From NCBI GenBank assembly GCA_001821795.1, contig MHOB01000011.1, positions 1-12,127 on the forward strand: DNA of 12,127 nt. The letters run 5' to 3'. Shown piece after piece: positions 1-7,320 of the stretch; positions within the stretch are counted from its first letter, which is position 1; every line of letters starts with the position of its first letter. The position numbers and the translations under genes were made by a program. Source of the stretch: Candidatus Ryanbacteria bacterium RIFCSPLOWO2_12_FULL_47_9c (GTDB lineage Bacteria > Patescibacteriota > Minisyncoccia > Ryanbacterales > GWA2-47-10b). The notes beneath the pieces were generated by a model. That model saw only the letters and a program-made list of their open reading frames with translations, ran no database searches and was not told the DNA's origin.

Positions 1-11
1 AAAACATAAAT

Positions 12-530
12 CTAAAAACCGCGCGGCGTTACACCCGTGGTTAAAATATGTTCCTGCGTGGTTTCTTTATCTTTAAGACGCAGCGTGACAACAACCGCGC
101 CGGGATTGCTGTCACAAGGCGACGTCTTCCCAATGCAAACAAGAGAAAACTGGGATACCTCAACGCGCGGCGAAGTCAGGGTCCGCGTTGTTGCGGATTC
201 AAGAACAAGCGATGTATTCGGACTCGTGCCTAAGACGCTAAATGTCACCATGCTTCCATCTCCTTTTTCAAGCTTCAATACGCTCGTATTGCCGCCTGCA
301 TAAAACGCGGAGCCCTCGGCATTGCTCATGATGCGCTTCACGCCCCGTATTTGGTCAATAATTTGGCGCATTGCAAAATCTGCCTCCCCGGCAATGCGCA
401 CGCGCGCGCCAATCTCGTCTTCGCTGTAAATAATATTAAAAATATAAAATGTCATTGCGCCAAGGACAATCGTAAGAACCCCGACGTATGCAATAAGCTC
501 GATAAGAGTAAATCCGCGCGCGTTTTTCAT
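12..530 (-). CDS. type II/IV pseudopilin, PulJ/GspJ-like
   Basis: Minor (pseudo)pilin predicted to be processed by a prepilin peptidase and built into a type IV pilus or competence-type pseudopilus. The 172-residue protein starts MKNARG followed by FTLIEL, so cleavage is expected between Gly6 and Phe7, leaving Glu at mature position 5. A single hydrophobic helix follows (about residues 8-33). The rest is a soluble domain with two cysteines (C132, C139) that could form a small disulfide loop. The open frame extends six codons further upstream, but the ATG at 530 overlaps the TGA of the preceding gene (ATGA) and has GGAG about 7 bases upstream, and it gives a standard short prepilin leader. TAG stop at 12-14; another ATG at 7-5 may start the next gene of the operon outside the window. 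The J-type assignment rests on gene order and is tentative; the pseudopilin class is firm. Confidence 0.85.
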   Translation of the reverse strand: MKNARGFTLIELIAYVGVLTIVLGAMTFYIFNIIYSEDEIGARVRIAGEADFAMRQIIDQIRGVKRIMSNAEGSAFYAGGNTSVLKLEKGDGSMVTFSVLGTSPNTSLVLESATTRTLTSPRVEVSQFSLVCIGKTSPCDSNPGAVVVTLRLKDKETTQEHILTTGVTPRGF

Positions 531-1033
531 ATTTCCGCTCCAGCCCAATCGGTAAAATACGTGTCAATCAAGATACTTTTTAACCCTTCTTCCCAACTTA
601 CAATTACCGTAACCTTGCGCGTTCCCGGATCTTCCCACCCAGACGTGCTTATGGGTCCCTTGTCGTCATTCTGTCGGTAAGCTTTATCGAAACGAAGCGT
701 ACGGACAAAAACACCGTCGAGAAGCGAACACGGCGTTGTTTTATCGAGTGTCCACTCGTTGCCGCCCGGCGGCTGGGTGAGGCAATAGTCATCGCCTTCA
801 TCAAGGTTTTCAATTGCCTCCCAACCGTTCGCATTCCGGATCCATCTGACCGCTTCGAGCGCTTCCTCTGCCCGATAGACAGCTTTTGTCTTGGTAATGC
901 CATCCTGCTTGATTTGGAGAAGCTTCGACTGCAAGAAAAAGACTGACACAAAAATAAGACCGATGAGACCTGCCGCGATCACTAACTCGACAAGGAGAAA
1001 TCCTTGTTTACGGAGTTGAGCTTGTCCGTTCAT
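527..1033 (-). CDS. type II/IV pseudopilin, PilV/GspI-like
   Basis: Minor pseudopilin of the same pilus operon. With the ATG at 1033 the protein has 168 residues and starts MNGQAQLRKQG, then FLLVEL: cleavage is expected after Gly11 and mature Glu5 is present. A hydrophobic helix spans about residues 12-34. The soluble part carries two cysteines (C84, C102) and a Trp-rich tail. The frame stays open to 1096 and an ATG at 1048 is also possible; I prefer 1033 because it gives a normal leader length. No clear Shine-Dalgarno precedes it, and the start lies 26 bases inside the end of the GspH-like gene, which suggests translation by coupling. Its TGA overlaps the next gene's ATG. The V/I subtype is inferred from position between an H-like and a J-like gene. 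Confidence 0.82.
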   Translation of the reverse strand: MNGQAQLRKQGFLLVELVIAAGLIGLIFVSVFFLQSKLLQIKQDGITKTKAVYRAEEALEAVRWIRNANGWEAIENLDEGDDYCLTQPPGGNEWTLDKTTPCSLLDGVFVRTLRFDKAYRQNDDKGPISTSGWEDPGTRKVTVIVSWEEGLKSILIDTYFTDWAGAEI

Positions 1034-1613
1034 AAACAACGCCATCGCGAGTAATTTTAACCGCAGCGCATGTCTGCGAAGAAATACAAGAATCAATCAC
1101 GCTCATGTCCCCTTCACATGGGTCTGGGCCCAAAATTTCACTTTTGTTATAAATCACGACATATCCATCGGCCGCACCGCCAGAAATATTTTCATAGGCA
1201 CCGGAGAGTTTCGCAAAAATTGGCGTCGGAGGAGCTGTGCCCGATCCGGATCTTACGAGCGTTTCGTGTCCGGGACTTTTACAAAAAGAAACGTTCACCG
1301 GAAGATCGTTGCGGGATATCTCAAAATCTGTAAGACAAACGTACGTTGAACCCTGGAGCTGCGGATCCTTACATAAAATATAGCGGTGCGGAGTTGTTTG
1401 GTTGCTAAAAAGAACGCCGTAACGCACTCCGCCCTCCGAGGCGAGTGATTTCGACCGCGCGAGTTTTAAAGTGCTCTCAATATCGCGCGTGGTTGCCCGG
1501 AGCGTCGTTTTCGTTCGCCACGCGCTAAACCCCGCTATGACGATCGCAAAAATAAGGCCCAACAATGCCATGACTACAAGAACTTCCGCAAGGTTAAAAC
1601 CACCTCGTTTCAT
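1008..1613 (-). CDS. type II/IV pseudopilin, GspH/FimT-like
   Basis: Pseudopilin of the GspH/FimT type, 201 residues. The leader is MKRGG, with cleavage expected before FNLAEV; mature Glu5 is kept although positions 2 and 4 are Asn and Ala instead of the usual Thr and Ile. The hydrophobic helix covers about residues 6-28. The stretch LARSKSLASEGGVRYGVLF (about 51-69) is typical of the GspH/FimT globular domain. Six cysteines (C81, C93, C111, C166, C176, C182) are unusual for the family and could form three disulfides in the exported domain. The start ATG overlaps the pilC stop as ATGA, with no Shine-Dalgarno, so coupled reinitiation is likely. It is the first of three consecutive pseudopilin genes. 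Confidence 0.87.
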   Translation of the reverse strand: MKRGGFNLAEVLVVMALLGLIFAIVIAGFSAWRTKTTLRATTRDIESTLKLARSKSLASEGGVRYGVLFSNQTTPHRYILCKDPQLQGSTYVCLTDFEISRNDLPVNVSFCKSPGHETLVRSGSGTAPPTPIFAKLSGAYENISGGAADGYVVIYNKSEILGPDPCEGDMSVIDSCISSQTCAAVKITRDGVVYERTSSTP

Positions 1614-2848
1614 TGAATGACATCTACAAGCGTATACATTGGGGATATCATCGATATCGCGAAAAAACCGACCGCCGCCCCGATAACGATCATCAGTATC
1701 GGCTCAATAATGGTGGAAAGATCCCTCGTGGTATCGGCAACTTGCTGTTCATAAAAAGTCGCGACTTCATTGAGCATGCGGGAACTCTCACCGGTCTCTT
1801 CGCCAACGGAGAGCATCTCGCCCACAAGCGACGGATACAATTTCTCGTGCGATAGGATAACTTTTGAAATCGTATCGCCGCGCTGCACGGATTTTTTTGC
1901 CTCCACGAGAACCTCCGCGTAGTGGTAGTTTTGAACAACACGCGCGGTTATATCCAGCGCTTCCATAACATGCACCCCGGCCGAGAGAAGAGAACTCATC
2001 GTGCGCGCTGTCCGCGCCGCGTTGAACTTTCTGGCAAGCGGCCCAATGAGCGGTGCTTTGATAAAAAAAGTATTAAAAAACCGCTTTCCCACAACGGTCT
2101 TTCGGAAATATAAAAGTCCCCCGACGACAGCGGCAATGCTTACAAAAAACAGAAGCGTATGATTTGAAAGAAATACTGACAAGCCAATAATAAACTGGGT
2201 TGCAAGGGGAAGCGGCGCATTAATATCTTCGAATACTTTCTGAAGGGTTGGGACAACGTAAATCATCATGAGTATCCCGATCAAAATCATCGCAGAGAGA
2301 ATAACAGCGGGATACATCATGGCGCCGCGCACTTTTCGGATAAGATCGTAATCGGCCTGGAGTTGATTGGCAAGCACGGTCAACGACTCCCTTAACTTCC
2401 CGGACTTCTCACCAGCTTCTATCATAGAGGTATAAAGCGACGAGAATATTTTCGGATGCTGCGAAAGCGATTCGGCAAACGGCTTGCCGCGGCGAATTTG
2501 GTCAACAAGGTCAGAAATCGTATCCTTGAATCTCTGATTGTGTGACTCGCGGCTCATCGCGTCAAGGGCGCGCGTAAGAGGAAGTCCCGCTCCAATCATG
2601 ACGCTTAAGTTTTTTGAAAAAACTATTTTCTCTGCAATTGATACGCGCTGAAATTTTTTTAGAAAATCGGGACTGATTTCAAAATTAAAACCGCGGGGGG
2701 CAGAGCCCGCTGTGTTGTCGGTTGCCTCCAAAAGCAGAAACCCTTCCGCTCTTAAAATACGCGCGAGTTCAAACTTATCCTCCGCGTCACGCACCCCGCT
2801 CGCTTCCGCTCCGGAAACATCACGAGCACGATATTGGAATTTCGACAT
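1610..2848 (-). CDS. pilC: type IV pilus inner-membrane platform protein PilC (GspF family)
   Basis: Polytopic inner-membrane protein that forms the platform on which the PilB ATPase drives pilin assembly. At 412 residues it matches the usual family length. It has two GspF/T2SSF domains, about residues 72-198 and 275-400, each with the repeated signature (MIEAGEKSG at 142-150, MLSVGEETG at 345-353). Membrane segments lie near 178-200, 222-247 and 379-402. A clear Shine-Dalgarno, AGGAG, lies 5 bases before the ATG and runs into the TAA of pilB, which ends 2 bases upstream. The stop overlaps the start of the GspH-like gene. Context between pilB and the pseudopilins supports PilC over a type II secretion GspF, though sequence alone cannot fully separate them. 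Confidence 0.93.
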   Translation of the reverse strand: MSKFQYRARDVSGAEASGVRDAEDKFELARILRAEGFLLLEATDNTAGSAPRGFNFEISPDFLKKFQRVSIAEKIVFSKNLSVMIGAGLPLTRALDAMSRESHNQRFKDTISDLVDQIRRGKPFAESLSQHPKIFSSLYTSMIEAGEKSGKLRESLTVLANQLQADYDLIRKVRGAMMYPAVILSAMILIGILMMIYVVPTLQKVFEDINAPLPLATQFIIGLSVFLSNHTLLFFVSIAAVVGGLLYFRKTVVGKRFFNTFFIKAPLIGPLARKFNAARTARTMSSLLSAGVHVMEALDITARVVQNYHYAEVLVEAKKSVQRGDTISKVILSHEKLYPSLVGEMLSVGEETGESSRMLNEVATFYEQQVADTTRDLSTIIEPILMIVIGAAVGFFAISMISPMYTLVDVIQ

Positions 2849-2850
2849 AG

Positions 2851-4608
2851 TTACTCCTGCGTGACGCGGAGTACTTCTTCAATTGTCGTAATACCCTGCG
2901 CCGCTTTAAAAATTCCGTCCTCGAGCATTGTCATCATCCCGGCTCTTTTTGCTTCTTTTTCTATCTCGTCAGAATTCGCATTCTTCATAATAAGCTCCTT
3001 TACGGTTTGGCTGACCGTCATAACTTCATGTATGCCAATGCGCCCTTGATACCCGTCCGGAGCATCGGGAGAAGGCTCGGTAGTGTAAAATGGAACATCT
3101 TCAATCTTTGCTTTCTCGGAAATAATTTTCTCGGCTTTCAAAAACTTCAGTATCCGCTCGAGGTCGACAACTTTTGAAAGCTGCTCGATTTTATCTTTAG
3201 AAAGAGCCTGCTCCTTTTTTCCTTTTGCATACAGTACCCGCACAAGGCGCTGGGCAATAATCACGTTCACGGTCGAAGCGATAAGAAATGGCTCAACCCC
3301 AAGATCAAGAAGCCGGGGAAGCGCGCCTGCCGCGGAGTTCGTGTGAAGCGTCGAGAGAACCAAGTGGCCGGTAAGAGACGCGTTGATCGCAAGGTTTGCG
3401 GTTTCGGTGTCACGGATCTCGCCGACCATAATGATATCGGGATCCTGCCGAAGTAAAGACCGCAGGCCATCGGCAAACGTGAGCCCAATGTCGGGGCGCA
3501 CCTGCGTTTGATTTATCCGCGGCATCCGGTATTCCACAGGATCCTCAACGGTCGAGATATTAACCCCGGGAGTGTTCACAAGATCCATGAGAGTATACAG
3601 GGTTGTTGTCTTTCCAGAACCAGTTGGTCCCGTTGCAAGTATCATTCCTACAGTACGTTTGATATTTTGATGAAGCAACTCCAATGCCTCACCGTGGAAC
3701 CCAAGGGATTCAAGACTAAACCCTTTTGAATTTTCCGGCAAAAGGCGCATCACCACCTTCTCCCCATCATAAACAGGGAGGACCGAAATGCGAGTCGAGA
3801 ATTTATAATCAGGGCTCTCAATTTTAAACCGTCCGTCCTGGGGAAGCCGCTTCTCATCGAGCTTCAGCCCCGAGAGCACCTTCACGCGCGCGACAACCGC
3901 AGACGCGATGTTTTTTGGCAATACCATCGCGTCGTGTAAAATGCCGTCAAGCCGGTAGCGGACGATCAGTTCATGTTCCAGCGGCTCGATATGGATATCG
4001 GATGCCTTCTGTAAAATTGCATGCCGGATGAGCGTGTAAACGATCTTTATAATAGGAAGCTCCTCGGCAACTTTGCGGAGATCCTCCTGCGTTGGTTCTT
4101 GGCCAGCTTCCTGTATGGCGCTCGTGACAAGCGCATCGGACTCATTTTTAATAATCTCCCCGAATTCGGCTTCCAGGCTTTTTTGGTAAAGACCAAGAAG
4201 GTACTTCATGGACGCCTCGTTCGTGAGGCGGGGCTTGATATTCAAGTTGGATTTTTTCTTGATGAATTCGATGGTCTCTAGATCTTCAGGGTCGAGCATC
4301 GCAACTTCCAGGTCGCGGTTCGTTTTTTTGTAAGCGACAATGTTATGAGCACGCGCAATTGGTTCCGGGATTATATGGAGAACCTCTGGTTCCACTTTTT
4401 CTCCATCAAGATCAATGAAAGGAATTCCCAGGATATGGCTCTGGAGACGTTCGAGATCACTCTCCGTAATCTTGCCCGTCGAAACAAGGGTATCCCCGGG
4501 CTTTTGATGAAGTTCCTGCGCACGCTTAAATGCAATATCAATATCCTTCTCAGCGAGCAAGCCGGAGTCAAGCAGAAAAGATTTAAGCTGCTTTGGCTCA
4601 ATTTTCAT
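2851..4608 (-). CDS. pilB: type IV pilus assembly ATPase PilB (GspE family)
   Basis: Cytoplasmic hexameric ATPase powering pilus or pseudopilus extension. The 585-residue protein has an N-terminal GspE/MshE-N domain (about 1-150), then the N2 and motor domains. Visible motifs: ASDIHIEP near 202-209, Walker A GPTGSGKT at 327-334, Asp box STVEDPVEY at 352-360, Walker B DPDIIMVGEIRD at 389-400 and His box GHLVLSTLHTN at 414-424. The C-terminal region, where most GspE/PilB proteins have a tetracysteine zinc module after QRLVR, contains no cysteine (QRLVRVLYAKGKK at 453-465). An ATP-hydrolysing motor is still expected. The start overlaps the response regulator stop (ATGA), with AGGA about 9 bases upstream. 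The downstream pilC and pseudopilins point to assembly rather than retraction (PilT). Confidence 0.94.
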   Translation of the reverse strand: MKIEPKQLKSFLLDSGLLAEKDIDIAFKRAQELHQKPGDTLVSTGKITESDLERLQSHILGIPFIDLDGEKVEPEVLHIIPEPIARAHNIVAYKKTNRDLEVAMLDPEDLETIEFIKKKSNLNIKPRLTNEASMKYLLGLYQKSLEAEFGEIIKNESDALVTSAIQEAGQEPTQEDLRKVAEELPIIKIVYTLIRHAILQKASDIHIEPLEHELIVRYRLDGILHDAMVLPKNIASAVVARVKVLSGLKLDEKRLPQDGRFKIESPDYKFSTRISVLPVYDGEKVVMRLLPENSKGFSLESLGFHGEALELLHQNIKRTVGMILATGPTGSGKTTTLYTLMDLVNTPGVNISTVEDPVEYRMPRINQTQVRPDIGLTFADGLRSLLRQDPDIIMVGEIRDTETANLAINASLTGHLVLSTLHTNSAAGALPRLLDLGVEPFLIASTVNVIIAQRLVRVLYAKGKKEQALSKDKIEQLSKVVDLERILKFLKAEKIISEKAKIEDVPFYTTEPSPDAPDGYQGRIGIHEVMTVSQTVKELIMKNANSDEIEKEAKRAGMMTMLEDGIFKAAQGITTIEEVLRVTQE

Positions 4609-4970
4609 CCGATAATATCCTTGACTTTGGCAATTACTTCTTTGAGGGCGTAATTCGCCTTAATGAGGTATCCGCGAGCCCCCAACTCAATTGCTTTCAT
4701 CACTTCGGTACTCTCTTCAAGGTTTGTCAGCACCAACACCGGAATATTTTTTGTGGTTTCGTCTGCCTTCATTTCCTGGAGCACCTCAAATCCGTGCTTT
4801 TTGGGAAGCACAAGATCAAGGAGCACAAGATCAGGCAGCGCGCTTTTGACAAGACTGATCCCTTCTTCGCCATCAAACGCTTGAGTAATTTCATACCCCT
4901 CTCCGCTGAACGCTTTTTTTAACGCGTCCTGGAGAGCTGCTTCATCTTCAATAATAGTTATTTTTTTCAT
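4605..4970 (-). CDS. single-domain response regulator (CheY-like receiver)
   Basis: Stand-alone receiver domain of 121 residues with no output domain. The acidic pocket is E8-D9-E10, the phospho-acceptor is D52 (in LVLLDLVLP), the switch Thr is T82 and the conserved Lys is K104, so phosphorylation chemistry should be intact. It lies between a histidine kinase and pilB and overlaps pilB by 4 bases, so the likely partner is that kinase. It must act by protein contact rather than DNA binding, possibly on the pilus motor, as CheY-like proteins do in some pilus systems (inference). No Shine-Dalgarno is visible in the 20-base AT-rich gap upstream. Confidence 0.92.
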   Translation of the reverse strand: MKKITIIEDEAALQDALKKAFSGEGYEITQAFDGEEGISLVKSALPDLVLLDLVLPKKHGFEVLQEMKADETTKNIPVLVLTNLEESTEVMKAIELGARGYLIKANYALKEVIAKVKDIIG

Positions 4971-4977
4971 ACATTAA

Positions 4978-4983
4978 ATTATA
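4978..4983 (-). promoter_or_regulatory. possible -10 element just before the response regulator
   Basis: TATAAT on the minus strand, 7 bases before the response regulator ATG. No matching -35 is seen 17 bases upstream, and the 20-base gap is AT-rich throughout, so chance is a real possibility. If used, the transcript would begin at or next to the start codon. Confidence 0.25.
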
Positions 4984-4990
4984 TAAATAA

Positions 4991-5950
4991 TCACTGGCCC
5001 GCCGCCTCGCCTTCAATGAGAGGAAGCGTAAACCAAAATGTCGACCCTTTTCCTTCCAGAGAAGCAAATCCTACTTTGCCTCCCATTGTTTTAACTAACG
5101 ACTTTACCAGAAAGAGACCGAGGCCCGTCCCCTCCGCCCGGAGTCTCAGTGCGTTGTCCGCCCTAAAAAATTTTGTAAAAATCATCCGTTGATCGGCAAG
5201 TGGGATGCCGACACCGCTGTCGGCGACTTCCACGCGCCCCTCACTGCCTTCTTTCAGTACCCGCACCGAAACTTCTCCCCCTGTTTTAGTATAGCGTAAC
5301 GCGTTATCAAGTAAATTTTCCGTTACCCACCGCAGTTTTCCCTCATCTGCAAAAACAGTAAGCCCGTTGGCTTCCGCGACAAACAACAGGGCAACTCCAG
5401 ACTGTTTTGCAAGCGGTTCATAGCTTTTTATAACCTGCTCGACAAATGTGTCGAATTTTACTGGTTCCGGGCGCAGAATAATCCGGTCGTCTTCTATCCG
5501 GCTGACTTCCAAGAGATCATTTACAAGGCCTATCATTCGCTCGTTTTGTTTTTTTATCGTGTAGAGAGTGTCGCGCATTTCTTCTGGCACCTGTGTTGAA
5601 CGGTCAAGAATAATTTCAAGCTGCCACCGAATGGCGGAAAGCGGCGAGCGAAGTTGATGCGAAACAATGCTTACGAACTCCGATTTTATACGCGAAGCAT
5701 CCGCGAGGCGTTGGAACGACGAGACCACCGCGTTGCCAACGACAAAAAGAAAAGCGGCCATGATTGACACCGATATGATCACGACCGCGGGATCATCAGA
5801 AAACCGCTGCGCGATAAACCCCGTCGTGAGCATTCCGGCAATATTCACGCCGCCCATGATAATGAACAAAAACGGCCCGCACGTCCACAAAGGAATATGA
5901 TTCCTCCGGCACTGTGTAATAACATTGAGCCCGCCAAAATTGATATCCAT
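4991..5950 (-). CDS. membrane sensor histidine kinase
   Basis: Two-component sensor kinase, 319 residues from the ATG at 5950. Two hydrophobic segments (about residues 18-44 and 54-77) form a short membrane anchor with almost no extracytoplasmic loop, so the signal may be membrane- or cell-internal. A HisKA domain follows, with the H-box SHQLRSPL (phospho-His98), then a HATPase domain: N-box NLLDNALRYT (about 212-221), G1 DSGVGIP (244-250), F-box FTKFFRAD and G2 GTGLGLFLV (from 274). All catalytic motifs look intact. The frame is open 27 codons further to 6031, but that stretch is not kinase-like and runs through the divergent nusA promoter, so 5950 is preferred. An ATG about 31 codons inside is another option. 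The partner is probably the response regulator 20 bases downstream. Confidence 0.88.
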   Translation of the reverse strand: MDINFGGLNVITQCRRNHIPLWTCGPFLFIIMGGVNIAGMLTTGFIAQRFSDDPAVVIISVSIMAAFLFVVGNAVVSSFQRLADASRIKSEFVSIVSHQLRSPLSAIRWQLEIILDRSTQVPEEMRDTLYTIKKQNERMIGLVNDLLEVSRIEDDRIILRPEPVKFDTFVEQVIKSYEPLAKQSGVALLFVAEANGLTVFADEGKLRWVTENLLDNALRYTKTGGEVSVRVLKEGSEGRVEVADSGVGIPLADQRMIFTKFFRADNALRLRAEGTGLGLFLVKSLVKTMGGKVGFASLEGKGSTFWFTLPLIEGEAAGQ

Positions 5951-5957
5951 TATAACC

Positions 5958-5987
5958 AGTATACCGCCGCCTGATTCGCGATGACAG
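5958..5987 (-). promoter_or_regulatory. promoter of the kinase/pilus operon, apparently leaderless
   Basis: On the minus strand, CTGTCA (5987-5982, 4 of 6 matches to the -35 consensus), an 18-base spacer, then TATACT (5963-5958, 5 of 6). Only 7 bases separate the -10 from the ATG at 5950, which would place transcription start at the initiation codon itself. No Shine-Dalgarno is present. Confidence 0.5.
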
Positions 5988-6020
5988 GGGAAAACGAGCA
6001 GGGCGCATGAAATAATCTTC

Positions 6021-6050
6021 TTGACAGACAAGAATTCCCTCTGTTAGCAT
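6021..6050 (+). promoter_or_regulatory. promoter for nusA-hppA
   Basis: A perfect TTGACA (6021-6026), an 18-base spacer and TAGCAT (6045-6050, 4 of 6 matches). It is divergent from the kinase promoter and would give a leader of about 65 bases before nusA. Confidence 0.5.
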
Positions 6051-6081
6051 GTAAGCATACTGATACGATTGTTCTGGTCCG

Positions 6082-6113
6082 CGCTGCCGGGCCACTTTTT
6101 TTCTAAAGCAGCG
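6082..6113 (+). other. inverted repeat in the nusA leader
   Basis: CGCTGC (6082-6087) and GCAGCG (6108-6113) form a 6-bp stem around a 20-base loop containing a run of seven T. It ends 10 bases before the nusA start and could affect initiation there. The stem is short, so a chance origin is possible. Confidence 0.25.
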
Positions 6114-6123
6114 AATATAAAGT

Positions 6124-7305
6124 ATGGATTTAAAAACCATCAAATCAGCGCTCGAGGAGCTCTCCGAAGAAAAAGGAATTTCAAAAGAGAAGGTCATTGA
6201 GACAATAGAGATGGCGCTGGCGGCCGCTTACAAGCGCGACTACGGAAAACGCGGGCAAATCGTTCGTGCGGCGTTTGATCTTGAAACGGGCGCAATTAAA
6301 TTTTGGCAGGTAAAAATTGTTCTTGACGAATCGATGGTTAAAACCGACGAGGAAGCACTATCGGAAGATGAAACCGCCCAACAGGATGAAACGGCCAGCA
6401 AAAAAGTCCGGTTTAACCCGGAACGGCATATTATGATTGATGAAGCGCGGGCAATAAAATCAGACGTACAACCCGGGGAAGAGCTTGAATTTTCGCTCGA
6501 TACCCATCGAGATTATGGCCGAATTGCAGCACAAACCGCCAAGCAAGTAATTATCCAGCGCGTGCGGGAAGCGGAACGAGAAGCTATTTACGACGAATAT
6601 AAAGAAAAGCGTGGCGGGGTTATAAGCGGCATTGTCCAGCGCATCGAAGGGCGAAATGTATTTCTCGACCTCGGCCGAACCACCGCTATTCTTCCTTATG
6701 AAGAACAAGTTCAGCATGAACGATATCGCATCGGGGAACGGATCAAGGGCCTTCTTCTGATGTCCGAAAAGAATCCAAAAAGCCCAAATATTTTTCTCTC
6801 GCGCTCACACCCGCAGTTTGTCGTAAAACTTTTTGGAATAGAAGTTCCAGAAATTTCCCAAGGCATCGTGGAAATTAAAGGAATCGCGCGAGAAGCGGGT
6901 TCCCGATCAAAAGTTGCGGTTGTCTCAAACGACCCGAGCATTGATCCCGTCGGATCACTCGTAGGCCAAAAAGGTGTGCGCGTAGGCACGGTTATCGCGG
7001 AGCTTGGCGGTGAAAAAATTGATATTATTGAATGGTCAGAAAATCCCGCGAAGTTTATCTCGAACGCGCTTTCTCCCGCAAAAGTTCTTGACGTTGAGAT
7101 CAATGAAGAGGAACGCACCGCAACCGTGATTGTTGACGAAAACCAACTGTCCCTGGCAATCGGCAGAAACGGCCAAAATGTACGGCTTGCCGCAAAACTT
7201 GCCGGATGGAAAATTGATATTGCAAACCGCGAGGGTGAACAACAAGCAGCGGACGAAGAAAAGCAAATAGAGGAACCCGAGAAACCGCAGGAAGAGCAGT
7301 TATAA
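6124..7305 (+). CDS. nusA: transcription termination/antitermination factor NusA
   Basis: NusA binds RNA polymerase and nascent RNA, influencing pausing, termination and antitermination. The 393-residue protein has the N-terminal polymerase-binding domain (about 1-150), an S1 domain (about 162-228), KH1 with GSLVGQKGVRVG (277-288) and KH2 with SLAIGRNGQNVRLAAKL (343-359). It lacks the C-terminal acidic repeat domains of E. coli NusA but ends in a short Glu-rich tail (about 370-393). The N-terminal domain carries an acidic, low-complexity insertion (about 69-97). No strong Shine-Dalgarno is seen; the start was chosen because MDLKTIKSALEELSEEKGIS matches the usual family N-terminus. hppA follows after 15 bases, so the two are probably cotranscribed. 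Confidence 0.95.
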   Translation: MDLKTIKSALEELSEEKGISKEKVIETIEMALAAAYKRDYGKRGQIVRAAFDLETGAIKFWQVKIVLDESMVKTDEEALSEDETAQQDETASKKVRFNPERHIMIDEARAIKSDVQPGEELEFSLDTHRDYGRIAAQTAKQVIIQRVREAEREAIYDEYKEKRGGVISGIVQRIEGRNVFLDLGRTTAILPYEEQVQHERYRIGERIKGLLLMSEKNPKSPNIFLSRSHPQFVVKLFGIEVPEISQGIVEIKGIAREAGSRSKVAVVSNDPSIDPVGSLVGQKGVRVGTVIAELGGEKIDIIEWSENPAKFISNALSPAKVLDVEINEEERTATVIVDENQLSLAIGRNGQNVRLAAKLAGWKIDIANREGEQQAADEEKQIEEPEKPQEEQL

Positions 7306-7320
7306 AGCGAACGAGAATCC

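Noticed and set aside
5951..6031. 27-codon N-terminal extension of the histidine kinase
   Set aside because: It overlaps both promoter candidates and has no kinase or signal-peptide character.
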